From Paenibacillus durus (GTDB lineage: Bacteria > Bacillota > Bacilli > Paenibacillales > Paenibacillaceae): 64,000 bases of DNA. The stretch spans positions 434,001-498,000 of the forward strand of contig NZ_CP009288.1 of the NCBI RefSeq assembly GCF_000756615.1. Reading direction: 5' to 3'. This document shows, piece after piece, positions 1 to 8,564 of this stretch (the stretch's first letter is position 1; each line of letters opens with the position of its first letter). The notes below the pieces were generated by a model. It did no database searches and was not told where the DNA came from. It worked only from the letters and a program-made list of their open reading frames with translations. Both the position numbers and the translations under genes were made by a program.

Positions 1-2
1 TT

Positions 3-1985
3 GAATCACGAAGCTCGGTCGCGGTCGTTAGAGGCCAGATTGACGGGTTGAAGGCTGTTCAGATATCGGGCGGACTTTTGCGGCTGTTGGAGCGGCATTC
101 CATTTTGCAGGCAGGGACCTATGCGGGGCTACCGGATACCGGAGAGCTAAAGACGGTTGAAGCCGAGATCGACCAAACGATAAAGTCCCTTGAGGCCAAT
201 CTGGCTGCATTGCCAAACGATGCTTCACTGCATGAGAAATGGAACGCCTACAAAGACCAGTGGAATAATGTTAAAACACAAGGGCCGGACTTAAGACGCT
301 TGGAAAGCCTTGACGTACATATGAAACTGTTAACTCAGACCGTGGATCTGATCGACCTTCTGGGGGTAAAATCGGAGCTTTTGCTGGAGAATGATCCGGG
401 GCTGTTCCTAATTAAAGAGGAAACTCTCCGTAAATTCCCTTCGTTCCTGCTTCAGCTTGGACTGTTCCAAACCGACACGCTGACTGCGGTAACGCAGACC
501 ACGATCGACGATGTTATCAAGAACACGATAGCCGCGGATTGGGATTCTGTGAAGAGCGGGTGGGGGAGTATTTATACGCCGTCTGCGGGCTCTGCCGATC
601 AGGAAGACCCTGCGCTCAAGAAGGTGAGAGCGGCGGATGCGAAAACGCAGGAGAGTGTCGGGCTTGCACTTGAAAAAGTGGAATCCGGGGTGCTGATGCC
701 GCTGAAAGTGGCGATGAATCAGGAGGAATGGCTGCAGCTGTCGGAGGATGCGCTGGACAGTTCTTTTGCGCAGTGGAATGAACGAATAGGCTGGGTCAAC
801 GATAGATTGGTACGGGAGGTCCAGGACGGCAGCCGGCAGGTCTTCTGGACTCAATTGATCGGAGGAGGGGCGATTCTGCTCTCGCTGTATTTGTTCACGG
901 CGCTTTACCGCTCGATTACCCGCGTAGTGACCGAGATCAAGCAGACGGCCTCCCAGATGGCCGGCGGGGATCTATCCGCCCGGTTTCACGTCGACACCAA
1001 AGACGAGCTAAGGGTTGTAGCCGACAGCTTTAATCATATTGCCGAATCGTTCAAATCCGTTCTAACGGAAATCGGTTACTCCTCCAGTCAATTGGCGGAT
1101 TCTGCCGGGCAGTTGTCCCTTAGCGCCCAGCAAACCTCCAAAGCGTCCGGGCATATCGCGGGAATTACGGAGAAAATCGCCGACGGCGCCGGTCTCCAGG
1201 TGCTTAAGGTGGAAGAAAGCGTACATACCATTCATGAGGTCGCAGCGCAAATTCAGCAAATCTCCGAACGCGCATTATCGGTTGCGGAGACGACTACCAC
1301 AGCCTCCGACAAATCGTCCAAAGGGGGAGAGGCGGTCCGGACTGTATCAGAACAGATGAAATCCATCAGCGGCTCTGTTGACAGAGTAGGAAAAGTAATT
1401 GTCCGGCTGTCATCCATTTCTCAGGAAGTCGGACAAATGAATGAGGTCATTACGCAATTGTCGCAGCAGACCCACTTATTGTCGCTTAACGCCGCCATCG
1501 AAGCGGCCAGGGCGGGAGAGCACGGACGGGGCTTCTCGGTAGTCGCCGAGGAGGTGAAAAATCTTGCCGAGCAGTCCTCCCAATCAGCCGAGCAGATCGC
1601 CGGCCTCATTCAGACCATTCGCTCCGATATCGGCAATGCAGCGTATTCCATGCAGGGGGCCACGAAGGAAGTGGAGCTTGGGATGGAGCTTGTCCATACG
1701 GCGGGCAGCTTATTCACCGAGATTGAACATTATGTCGATGAGGTGAAGAGCCAGGTTCAGGAAGTATCGGCGGCCACTCAGCATATTTCAGCCGGTACAG
1801 GCCATGTCGTGCAGGCGTTTAAAGGCATTTCCGCCGTAGCGCATACCACGGCATCCGGAACCCAGGAGGTCTCCGCCGCAGCCGAGGAGCAGCTGGCTTC
1901 GATGGAAGAGATGTCTTCCTCCTTCCATGCTGTAACCCATATGGCGGAAGGGATGCAGGAGCTTGTAAGCCGCTTCCGGGTGTAG
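3..1985 (+). CDS. Methyl-accepting chemotaxis protein (5' end outside window)
   Basis: Membrane chemoreceptor that relays ligand signals to CheW/CheA. The reading frame is open to the left edge, so the start and first membrane segment lie outside; about 660 residues are visible. In order there is a helical sensor region, a transmembrane segment encoded near 845-910, a HAMP linker near 910-1060, and a long coiled-coil signalling domain. The signalling tip near 1465-1575 carries the family hallmark LNAAIEAARAGEHGRGF followed by VVAEEVKNLAEQS. No C-terminal CheR-tethering pentapeptide is seen; the protein ends SRFRV. A TTG at 48 could be mistaken for a start, but the frame continues upstream. 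A strong terminator follows. The ligand cannot be told from sequence. Confidence 0.93.
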   Translation, partial: ESRSSVAVVRGQIDGLKAVQISGGLLRLLERHSILQAGTYAGLPDTGELKTVEAEIDQTIKSLEANLAALPNDASLHEKWNAYKDQWNNVKTQGPDLRRLESLDVHMKLLTQTVDLIDLLGVKSELLLENDPGLFLIKEETLRKFPSFLLQLGLFQTDTLTAVTQTTIDDVIKNTIAADWDSVKSGWGSIYTPSAGSADQEDPALKKVRAADAKTQESVGLALEKVESGVLMPLKVAMNQEEWLQLSEDALDSSFAQWNERIGWVNDRLVREVQDGSRQVFWTQLIGGGAILLSLYLFTALYRSITRVVTEIKQTASQMAGGDLSARFHVDTKDELRVVADSFNHIAESFKSVLTEIGYSSSQLADSAGQLSLSAQQTSKASGHIAGITEKIADGAGLQVLKVEESVHTIHEVAAQIQQISERALSVAETTTTASDKSSKGGEAVRTVSEQMKSISGSVDRVGKVIVRLSSISQEVGQMNEVITQLSQQTHLLSLNAAIEAARAGEHGRGFSVVAEEVKNLAEQSSQSAEQIAGLIQTIRSDIGNAAYSMQGATKEVELGMELVHTAGSLFTEIEHYVDEVKSQVQEVSAATQHISAGTGHVVQAFKGISAVAHTTASGTQEVSAAAEEQLASMEEMSSSFHAVTHMAEGMQELVSRFRV

Positions 1986-2036
1986 AATCCGCTATTTTCC
2001 GGCCGCGCCCTGAAAAGAAATGCGTGCAGTATCAGC

Positions 2037-2081
2037 AAACGAATCCATTCTTTCGCTTTTAGCGGGAATGGATTCGTTTTT
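2037..2081 (+). terminator. Rho-independent terminator of the chemoreceptor
   Basis: A 14-bp perfect stem (arms 2037-2050 and 2065-2078) with a short loop is followed by a T-run at 2076-2081. It ends the rightward chemoreceptor transcript and lies just downstream of the convergent oxidoreductase gene. Confidence 0.85.
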
Positions 2082-2110
2082 AGGTTTGAGACGTTTTGCG
2101 GCTGCATGTT

Positions 2111-3229
2111 TTAGTCCGAGGGTTCCGTTGTTTGCCTTGTTCCGGTATCGGCGGCTTTTTGTACCGTGTCGATCAATGTATGGGCGGCCAGTGCCGTATG
2201 GAAATCGGGGGCCAGGCGGGTGTTCCCCTCCAGATCGCTGTAAATCTGCCTGTACAGCCCGGCCAGATTGAACGCGGGTCCGGCTGTCAGGCCCGAAGGC
2301 TGCAAAATATACTGCGGCGGAATGGGGAGTTCGCCGATGGCTTTGCCCGGCTGCGCTCCCTTCAGCGTGAAAGAGTCGATTTGAAACATGAAGTTCTCGT
2401 TCGATTGCAGGACCAAGTCGCCTTCCTTCCCGTTTATTTCAATCGAAAAATGTCCAATGTGGGTGTTGCGGATGTGGGTATTCATAATCGCTCCGCCCGC
2501 CAATTTTCCGGTGATGACCACATGGTCGGGCGATGTGGATTTAACAATCTCGCCTGTTTCCATAATGGGTATCCGGTCCGCTTGCGTCTCGAGAATGGCC
2601 GACAGTTCTGAGAAGGGGCCCAGCAGATATGTTATTCCATCAAGCAAATGCCCGGCGGCAATGGTCAGATGGTTCGCTCCGTTTGTCTTGTCCAGCAAAT
2701 AGACTCGGGATTGAGGGATCTGCTTTGACCGCGAAGGGAACAGCGGCAGTGCGTAGTTGCAGTGTACGGCCCGGACTTCCCCGATATATCCCTCGGCAAT
2801 CAAGTCTTTCAGGTAGCGGACAGCCGGGTTGGCCCGGGACTGTAATCCGGTAAAATGACGGACGCTCTTTTCTTCGGATGCATGGAGCAAGTGAGCCGCC
2901 TCAGCGGACGTTCGCCCGAGCGGAAACTCGCAAAAGACGGATTTTCCGGCGTCCAGAGCGGTTTGTACCAGCTTTTCATGTTCCGGGACTTTAACCGCGA
3001 TCGTAACCAGATCGACATCCGGATGGATGGCAAGCTCATAGGGATCGGTAAAAGCGTAGGGTATGCCAAAACGCTTCGCCGTTTCATCAGCGCTGTCTTG
3101 ACGGGTTGTGCAGACGGCGGCCGCCTGAAATTCAGGAAGCGCGAGCAATGCCGGAAGGTGGGCAAGCCCTCCCCAGGAACCGTTCATATTCGCACCAATG
3201 ACCCCGACGCCCCGCTTGTTTACTTTCAT
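2111..3229 (-). CDS. Gfo/Idh/MocA-family NAD(P)-dependent oxidoreductase
   Basis: Predicted sugar/polyol-type dehydrogenase of 372 residues. The N-terminal Rossmann fold starts GVIGANMNGSWGG. The usual EKP catalytic-loop motif appears as CEFPLG, so the conserved lysine is replaced by Phe, which may alter catalysis. A C-terminal Gfo/Idh/MocA alpha/beta domain follows. I chose the inner ATG (complement of 3227-3229) because AAGGAG lies 9 nt upstream; an in-frame ATG seven codons earlier overlaps that site. The gene stands alone, opposite a decayed HxlR regulator. Substrate is unknown. Confidence 0.85.
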   Translation of the reverse strand: MKVNKRGVGVIGANMNGSWGGLAHLPALLALPEFQAAAVCTTRQDSADETAKRFGIPYAFTDPYELAIHPDVDLVTIAVKVPEHEKLVQTALDAGKSVFCEFPLGRTSAEAAHLLHASEEKSVRHFTGLQSRANPAVRYLKDLIAEGYIGEVRAVHCNYALPLFPSRSKQIPQSRVYLLDKTNGANHLTIAAGHLLDGITYLLGPFSELSAILETQADRIPIMETGEIVKSTSPDHVVITGKLAGGAIMNTHIRNTHIGHFSIEINGKEGDLVLQSNENFMFQIDSFTLKGAQPGKAIGELPIPPQYILQPSGLTAGPAFNLAGLYRQIYSDLEGNTRLAPDFHTALAAHTLIDTVQKAADTGTRQTTEPSD

Positions 3230-3343
3230 AACACCCAACTCCTTATGCATAGAATGTTTGTTGGTTTAAAATGCGGCTATAACGTTACGATAATACAAGG
3301 ACTGAGTTAATGTAAGTGGGCACTTTTTTGTTCCCCGGGCGGG

Positions 3344-3572
3344 AATGCCGAGTCAAGTGGGCGGTTCTTGTCATCGTTGCTTTGTCGAACGGGACGGCCT
3401 TGTCAACCGGTAGGTCAGCGAGTCCGCGCCCTTGATTACCCGATATGAACTGACCGAGATCGGGGAGTCGGTGCTTCCGCATATGATCCAGATGAGGCAG
3501 TGGGTTAATGAGTATTATTCGCGGATTGAAGAATCCAGGCGGGAGTATGTCGGGAAACATAATCGGGTATAG
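3344..3572 (+). pseudogene. Remnant of an HxlR-family transcriptional regulator
   Basis: The plus strand keeps recognisable HxlR (MarR-like winged helix) pieces in different frames: KWAVLVIVALSNG near 3355-3393, then RDGLVNR, an in-frame TAG near 3410, and the wing/last-helix signature YELTEIGESVLPHM running to a stop at 3570-3572. The segment between the first helix and the recognition helix is missing. It lies divergently beside the Gfo/Idh/MocA gene, the usual position of a local redox or substrate regulator. A followed terminator survives. This is a call from motif reading by eye. Confidence 0.6.
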
Positions 3573-3636
3573 GGCACAGGTGTGGGGGAGCTGCCCAGGC
3601 AGTAAGATGGGGCGAGGAGCGTTTCATGAAAAATTA

Positions 3637-3670
3637 GGACCCTGACGGCGGTTGTCAGGGTCCATTTTTT
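3637..3670. terminator. Bidirectional terminator between HxlR remnant and nrdB
   Basis: A perfect 10-bp stem GGACCCTGAC / GTCAGGGTCC with a 7-nt loop, followed on the plus strand by ATTTTTTT and on the minus strand by TAATTTTTC. It can end the leftward nrdAB transcript and any rightward HxlR transcript. Confidence 0.85.
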
Positions 3671-3708
3671 TCAAAATCGAAGTCTATACATGCCGAGCGG
3701 GTTTCGGC

Positions 3709-4740
3709 TTACAGATCGTCAAACCCGTTGTCGTCGCCCACCTTGCCGTAGTTGCGGGACTTGGCTTCGAAGAAGTCGGTCTTCGTCGCATTCAGCGCTT
3801 CGTCGGAGAAAGGCTTGATCCACGGCATGCAGTTCACATCCACACCCGGGTACGCTTTGTCCAGCCCCATCAGGGTGAGGCGTTTGTTAGCAATATATTT
3901 GATGTAGTCGCTCAGCTCGTGAAGGTCGATACCGCGCACCTCTTGCAGCGTATAATGCGCCCAGTTCGTCTCAAGGGCAACGGCCCGGTCGATTGTCCGG
4001 TACACATAGTCCATATTTTCCTTGGTGTTCAGCTCCGGGAAGTCTTCAAGCAGCTGTTTGAACACTTCAGCGAAGAAGTAGCAGTGCTGGTTCTCGTCAC
4101 GCTGGATGTAGGAGATCATCTGGCTGGTCGCCATCATTTTCTGGTCGCGGGCCAGGTTGTAGAAGAAGGCGAACGTGCTGTAGAAGAAAATACCCTCGAG
4201 AATCAGGTCGGCGACCAGCGCCTGGAAAAAGCTCTGTCTCGACGGATTATCGCGGAACTCCTGGTAAATCTCCGAAATGAACTGGTTGCGTTCCAGCAGG
4301 ACGGGGTCATGCTTCCAGTATTCGAATATCTCCTTCTGCTCCCGCTCGGAAACGATCGAGGAGAGGACGTAGGAATACGACTGGTTGTGAACGACCTCCT
4401 GCTGCCCGATGATCGCTGAAATAGCCTCCAATGAAGAGTCGGTAAAATACCGCTTCACGTCGCCGATGAACATCGTCTGCATCGAATCGAGCACGGCGAG
4501 CAGGGAGATGTTGATCTTGAATACGCGCTGCTCTTCCGCATCCAAGAGCGGGAACTGCTGAGCGTCTTTGGACATCGGAATTTCGTCGGCGATCCAGTGG
4601 TTCAGCAGCAGCACCTTGTACAGCTTGTACATGTGCGGCATGCGGATATCGTTCCAGTTCAGAATGCCGGAGCATTCGCCTTCGATAATGCGGGTGGATT
4701 GGTTGGGGGCTTCGGTGTTGAATATTTTTTGCAGCTGCAT
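3709..4740 (-). CDS. nrdB: Ribonucleoside-diphosphate reductase, beta (radical-bearing) subunit
   Basis: Small subunit (343 residues) of aerobic class I ribonucleotide reductase; it houses the dinuclear metal centre and the tyrosyl radical used by NrdA. Expected ligands are visible: D85, E115, H118, E182, E216 and H219, and the radical tyrosine is Y122 in EVVHNQSY. The numbering nearly matches that of E. coli NrdB. The start has AAAGGAG 12 nt upstream. It follows nrdA in the same direction, after a 267-bp gap that contains a palindromic repeat. No nrdI flavodoxin gene is nearby, unlike typical Bacillus nrdIEF operons, so the metal (Fe or Mn) is uncertain. Confidence 0.92.
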   Translation of the reverse strand: MQLQKIFNTEAPNQSTRIIEGECSGILNWNDIRMPHMYKLYKVLLLNHWIADEIPMSKDAQQFPLLDAEEQRVFKINISLLAVLDSMQTMFIGDVKRYFTDSSLEAISAIIGQQEVVHNQSYSYVLSSIVSEREQKEIFEYWKHDPVLLERNQFISEIYQEFRDNPSRQSFFQALVADLILEGIFFYSTFAFFYNLARDQKMMATSQMISYIQRDENQHCYFFAEVFKQLLEDFPELNTKENMDYVYRTIDRAVALETNWAHYTLQEVRGIDLHELSDYIKYIANKRLTLMGLDKAYPGVDVNCMPWIKPFSDEALNATKTDFFEAKSRNYGKVGDDNGFDDL

Positions 4741-4825
4741 GGCTGGTCACTCCTTTAATGCGTTTATCTTCTGCGAAGCTAAAATGGCCGCTCGCAGAGT
4801 GGATTAGATGCTCGGCACCCGGCAC

Positions 4826-4950
4826 CGGAGGGGAAGCTTGAAGCTGGAGAAGCGTCAGCGGTCGCCTTTATCCTCGGATTTCAACCGCTAAGCGGTTAAA
4901 TCAGGAAATCCGAGGATAACAGCGATCGGAAGCTCAAGCATTCCCTGTAG
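4826..4950. repeat. Palindromic intergenic repeat, copy A
   Basis: Nested inverted repeat in the nrdA-nrdB gap. Outer arms GCTTGA (4836-4841) and TCAAGC (4934-4939); inner 13-bp arms ATCCTCGGATTTC (4870-4882) and GAAATCCGAGGAT (4905-4917); central palindrome AACCGCTAAGCGGTT (4883-4897). The same architecture with diverged sequence recurs at 16824-17072. It resembles extragenic palindromic elements that I recall as common in Paenibacillus genomes. As RNA it would fold into a strong hairpin inside the nrdAB message. Confidence 0.75.
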
Positions 4951-5007
4951 GTGCGAAGCTGTGCCGAGTTTTGCTTGAACGGTTTGCTGCAACGGTTTAC
5001 TGAATTT

Positions 5008-7341
5008 TCAGCTTGCACAGGACTCGCATTCCTCGATAGTCAGCGCGCGGCTGCGCACATAATAGGTCGATTTGAGTCCGCCCTTCCAGGCGTTCAGGTG
5101 CAGATCCAGGAACTCGGTCGCCTTGATGTCCGGGCGCACGTACAGGTTGAAGCTTTGGCCCTGGTCGACATGGCGCTGGCGGGCCGAAGCCATGCGGATC
5201 GACCAGTTCTGGTCGATCAGGAACGCCGTCTTGTAATACCAGATCGTCTTCTCGGACAGGTCGGGCGCCGGGTTGGCGATTTTGTATGTCGTCTTCTCCT
5301 CATAGGAGAGCAGATCATAGAGCGGGTCGATGCTGGCCGTTGAGCCGGCGATAATCGATGTCGAGCCGTTCGGCGCGATCGCGAACATCCAGGCGTTGCG
5401 GACGCCGTCAGTGGCGACCTCTTCCTTCAGAGCGCGCCAATGCTCGGCCGTCACGAATTTGCCTTCGCGCTCGCCGCTGGTGTAGCCGCGCAGTTCGAAG
5501 TACGCGCCCGTCTCCCAGTCGGAACCGGCGAACTTCGGATAGCGGCCCTTCTCGCGGGCCAGCTCCATGCTGGAGCGGACAAGCAGGTAGTTGATATGCT
5601 CGTACAGATGGTCGTTGTACTCCACCGCTTCCTCGGACTCCCAGCGGATGCCTTCCAGCGCGAGCAGGTGATGCAGGCCGAAGGTGCCGAGGCCGACGGC
5701 GCGGTACTGGCTGTTCGTATACTGCGCCTGGAGTACTTCAATATTGTTAATGTCGATGACGTTGTCCAGCATGCGAACCTGAATCGGAATGAGGCGTTCC
5801 AGCACCCCTGCCGGAACTGCACGGGCGAGATGGATCGAGTTCAGGTTGCAGACAACGAAGTCACCGGGGATTTTGGAGATGACGATCCGGGTCTGGCCGT
5901 CCTTCGTCACAAGCTCCTCCTGCTCGACCACAGTAGCGGATTGATTTTGCATAATTTCCGTACAGAGGTTGGAGGAGAACACCATGCCCTTGTGACGGTT
6001 CGGATTGGCCCGGTTGACCGTGTCGCGGTAGAACATGTACGGCGTTCCGGTCTCCAGCTGTGATTTCATGATCCGCTTCATAATGTCGATAGCCGGAACG
6101 GTGATGCGGGTCAGCTCCGGATGAGCGGACGCTTCGGCATATTTCTCGCGGAAGGCTCCTTGCCCGAACTTCTCGTCATAGAAGTCTTCCAGGCCGAGGG
6201 CGCGGCCTTTCCCGTCCTTCCAGCCCATGACCTTCTTCACTTCATGCGGGCAGAACAGATTCCACTGCCCCCGCGCTTCCACGGCTTCCATGAACAGGTC
6301 GGGCAGGCAGACGCCGTGGAAGACGTCATGGGCGCGCATGCGCTCGTCGCCGTTGTTGAGCTTAAGGTCCAGGAAGGCGAGGATGTCCTTGTGGAACACG
6401 TCGAGATAGACGGCGATCGCTCCCTTGCGGGTGCCGAGCTGGTCGACGCTGACGGCGGTGTTGTTCAGCTGGCGAATCCAGGGGATGACGCCGGAGCTTG
6501 TGTTCTTGTGGCCGCGGATGTCAGAGCCGCGGGCGCGCACCTTGCCAAGGTAGACGCCGATACCGCCGCCCATTTTGCTGAGACGGGCCACGTCCGTATT
6601 GGAATCGAAGATGCCTTCCAGCGAGTCGTCGACGGTGTCGATGAAGCAGCTGGACAACTGGCCCGCGACTTTTTTGCCCGCATTGGACATCGTCGGGGTG
6701 GCGGCGGTCATATAGATGTTGCTCATCGCCCAGTAGGCTTCCTTCGCTAGCTCCAGGCGCTTCTCCGTGGGCTCCTGATGCATCAGGTACATGGCGATGA
6801 CCATGTAGCGCTCCTGCGGAAGCTCCATGACCCGACCGTCGAAGTCACGGGCCAGATAGCGGTCGGACAACGTGAGCAGCCCGATGTAATCGAACAGCAG
6901 GTCGCGAGAAGGATCGATGCAGGCTCCCAGCTCCTCGATCTGCTCTTTCGTGTAGGCGGTCAGCAGTTCCTCGCGGTAGACGCCTTTTTTGACGAGGCCT
7001 GCAATCAGCGGATACAGCGCGCCGTATGGCTCGTCCGGGTACGCTTTGTAGCGGCGGTTGACCGCCGCTTTTTTGTAGAGGGAGGTCAGCAGGGAGCGGG
7101 CGGCAGCGAATTTCCAGTCCGGCTCTTCCTTGGTAACCAGTTCCAGCGCGCTCATCGTAAAAGCACTGCTGATCTCCTCGCCGCTGACCTCATCGCGCCG
7201 CAGCTTGGCATTCACGCCGCGCAGCAGCGTTTCCTTATTCAGATTGTCCAGTCCGCTTAAGACTCGGTCGGCATAAACGGAGAGGCGCATATGATCAAAG
7301 GCAAGCTGGCGGTTGTCGGGTTTCACTACGAGTTGTGGCAT
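5008..7341 (-). CDS. nrdA: Ribonucleoside-diphosphate reductase, alpha (catalytic) subunit
   Basis: Catalytic subunit (777 residues) of class I ribonucleotide reductase, making deoxynucleoside diphosphates. Visible hallmarks are the substrate-site cysteine in GQLSSCFIDT, the loop following SKMGGGIGV, NLCTEI, and the phosphate-binding region APNGSTS. The C-terminal tail has the redox pair CESC (C772 and C775) that takes electrons from thioredoxin-like donors. A canonical N-terminal ATP-cone is not evident. The ATG has a GGAAG-type site upstream. It is first in the leftward nrdA-nrdB unit. The upstream 100-150 bp is AT-rich with weak NrdR-like motifs. Confidence 0.93.
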   Translation of the reverse strand: MPQLVVKPDNRQLAFDHMRLSVYADRVLSGLDNLNKETLLRGVNAKLRRDEVSGEEISSAFTMSALELVTKEEPDWKFAAARSLLTSLYKKAAVNRRYKAYPDEPYGALYPLIAGLVKKGVYREELLTAYTKEQIEELGACIDPSRDLLFDYIGLLTLSDRYLARDFDGRVMELPQERYMVIAMYLMHQEPTEKRLELAKEAYWAMSNIYMTAATPTMSNAGKKVAGQLSSCFIDTVDDSLEGIFDSNTDVARLSKMGGGIGVYLGKVRARGSDIRGHKNTSSGVIPWIRQLNNTAVSVDQLGTRKGAIAVYLDVFHKDILAFLDLKLNNGDERMRAHDVFHGVCLPDLFMEAVEARGQWNLFCPHEVKKVMGWKDGKGRALGLEDFYDEKFGQGAFREKYAEASAHPELTRITVPAIDIMKRIMKSQLETGTPYMFYRDTVNRANPNRHKGMVFSSNLCTEIMQNQSATVVEQEELVTKDGQTRIVISKIPGDFVVCNLNSIHLARAVPAGVLERLIPIQVRMLDNVIDINNIEVLQAQYTNSQYRAVGLGTFGLHHLLALEGIRWESEEAVEYNDHLYEHINYLLVRSSMELAREKGRYPKFAGSDWETGAYFELRGYTSGEREGKFVTAEHWRALKEEVATDGVRNAWMFAIAPNGSTSIIAGSTASIDPLYDLLSYEEKTTYKIANPAPDLSEKTIWYYKTAFLIDQNWSIRMASARQRHVDQGQSFNLYVRPDIKATEFLDLHLNAWKGGLKSTYYVRSRALTIEECESCAS

Positions 7342-7527
7342 TCGGATCGCTTCCTTTCACTGCATAAAATTTTTATGGGATAAAGGGTAAAGGGTGTGAA
7401 TGAATAAGGGACATAATAAGTATGAATACGGCCTCTCTATGGATAGCCGAAGTATATATATTTAATTTTCAATATCAAAAATTGATATATTTAAGCGCAT
7501 AATGGGGCCCGGATCCAGGCTGCTCAA

Positions 7528-7708
7528 CGGGAATTTCTCCCGCTTAAAAGGCCTGAAACGAGCATGATATTTAGTTGAACTGGAAATCCTCCCTCATAAT
7601 TTGCCGTTTGCGTCCAAAAGGCGGGAAAACGGACAAATAAGCTGGAGAATTTCCGTCTTAATTACTTGAATACAGTTATATGCTAAAAATAGACGGGAGA
7701 AATTCCCG
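7528..7708. repeat. 181-bp element bounded by perfect 15-bp inverted repeats
   Basis: Arms CGGGAATTTCTCCCG (7528-7542) and CGGGAGAAATTCCCG (7694-7708) are perfect inverted copies. The interior holds further GGAAATCCTCC and GGAGAATTTCC blocks. Closely related blocks (GGAAATTCTCCGTCTTAATT and GGAGGAATTCCCG types) recur at 57275-57475, so this is a dispersed family. It has no coding capacity. Confidence 0.65.
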
Positions 7709-7733
7709 CATATTCGCTATAGAATTGCCCAAG

Positions 7734-7762
7734 AAGGGTCTAGGAAGGGTCCAAGAAGGGTC
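7734..7762. repeat. Short 11-bp tandem repeat
   Basis: AAGGGTC recurs at 7734, 7745 and 7756, each followed by a 4-nt spacer of the form (T/C)A(A/G)G, giving a strict 11-bp period. It follows the inverted-repeat element. It could be a microrepeat or a phased protein-binding site; nothing decides between these. Confidence 0.6.
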
Positions 7763-8045
7763 CAAGGGCCGATAATCCGATTTAAGGCGAAAATCCGGTT
7801 TAATTGATGACACAGTAATTCCAGCCAAAGAGATCGGAGGGCTGCTTCATATGAAGGACTGGCCCAATGCAGAGCCCGGCCTATTCAGAGGGCATTGGTC
7901 AATCCAGGCTCTGGCTCATCAAGAGCTTCCGGTCTATCCATAGCTCCGGTTCAATTCGTGCCCCGGCCTATACGCTTGTCCCGTCGGTTCAGCTTCCGTC
8001 ACAGACCCGCCGGAAGTTTCGGCGCTCCGCTCAAGAAGCCCCGGA

Positions 8046-8564
8046 TTACAGCATAACCGCTGGCTGCCACAGCACGGTCTCCGCGCTGACAAGGCTGGCC
8101 TGAACGTCGATAATCCGTTGATTGGAGCTGCCCCGGAACCGAAGGGTGGTATCCTTCAAGGCTTCCACGAAGCGTCCGTCAATCAGCACCTGGCAGAGCG
8201 ACAGCAGTGTCCATTCCGGCGATCCCGGCATAGCCGTGAGCTCTTCATAAGTGTAGCCGGTGTAGATCCACACCGGGAACTCCGGCAGCGCCGCGCGCAC
8301 CTCGCGGATGAATTCCGCCGCTTCCTCGGCGGAGAAAAAAGGATCGCCGCCCGCCAGCGTCAGACCTTCCAGCAGCGGATTGGCCGCCATTTCGCTGATG
8401 ATCTGCCGCTTGCGCTCCGGCGTGAAGGATTCGCCGTAACCGAAATTCCAGGTTTCGGGGTTGAAGCAACCCGGGCAGCGGTGGCGGCACCCGCTGATGA
8501 AGACGACGGCGCGCAGGCCTTCGCCTTCGTTAATCGACTCCGGGTAGTAGCCGCAAATATTCAT
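8046..8564 (-). CDS. nrdG: Anaerobic ribonucleotide reductase activating enzyme (radical SAM)
   Basis: NrdG (172 residues) uses a [4Fe-4S] cluster and S-adenosylmethionine to install the glycyl radical on NrdD. The radical SAM cysteines are C26, C30 and C33 in CRHRCPGC, and the SAM-binding glycine motif TLAGGDPFF follows. The start overlaps the nrdD stop by four bases (ATGA), so the two are translationally coupled and share nrdD control. Its length is typical. Active only under low oxygen. Confidence 0.93.
   Translation of the reverse strand: MNICGYYPESINEGEGLRAVVFISGCRHRCPGCFNPETWNFGYGESFTPERKRQIISEMAANPLLEGLTLAGGDPFFSAEEAAEFIREVRAALPEFPVWIYTGYTYEELTAMPGSPEWTLLSLCQVLIDGRFVEALKDTTLRFRGSSNQRIIDVQASLVSAETVLWQPAVML

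Larger units (their letters stand above)
7342..8045. other. 704-bp gap: nrdA upstream region and repeats, no gene seen
   Basis: The first ~150 bp is AT-rich and should hold the leftward nrdA promoter; it includes an inverted repeat TATCAA-N3-TTGATA around 7473-7487. 7528-7708 is bounded by perfect inverted repeats (separate entry). 7734-7762 has an 11-bp tandem repeat. From there to the nrdG stop I see no convincing gene or RNA; short open frames lack ribosome binding sites. Confidence 0.6.

Noticed and set aside
3285..3560. Minus-strand 91-codon frame across the HxlR remnant
   Set aside because: It is the antisense of the HxlR motifs and has no start signal.
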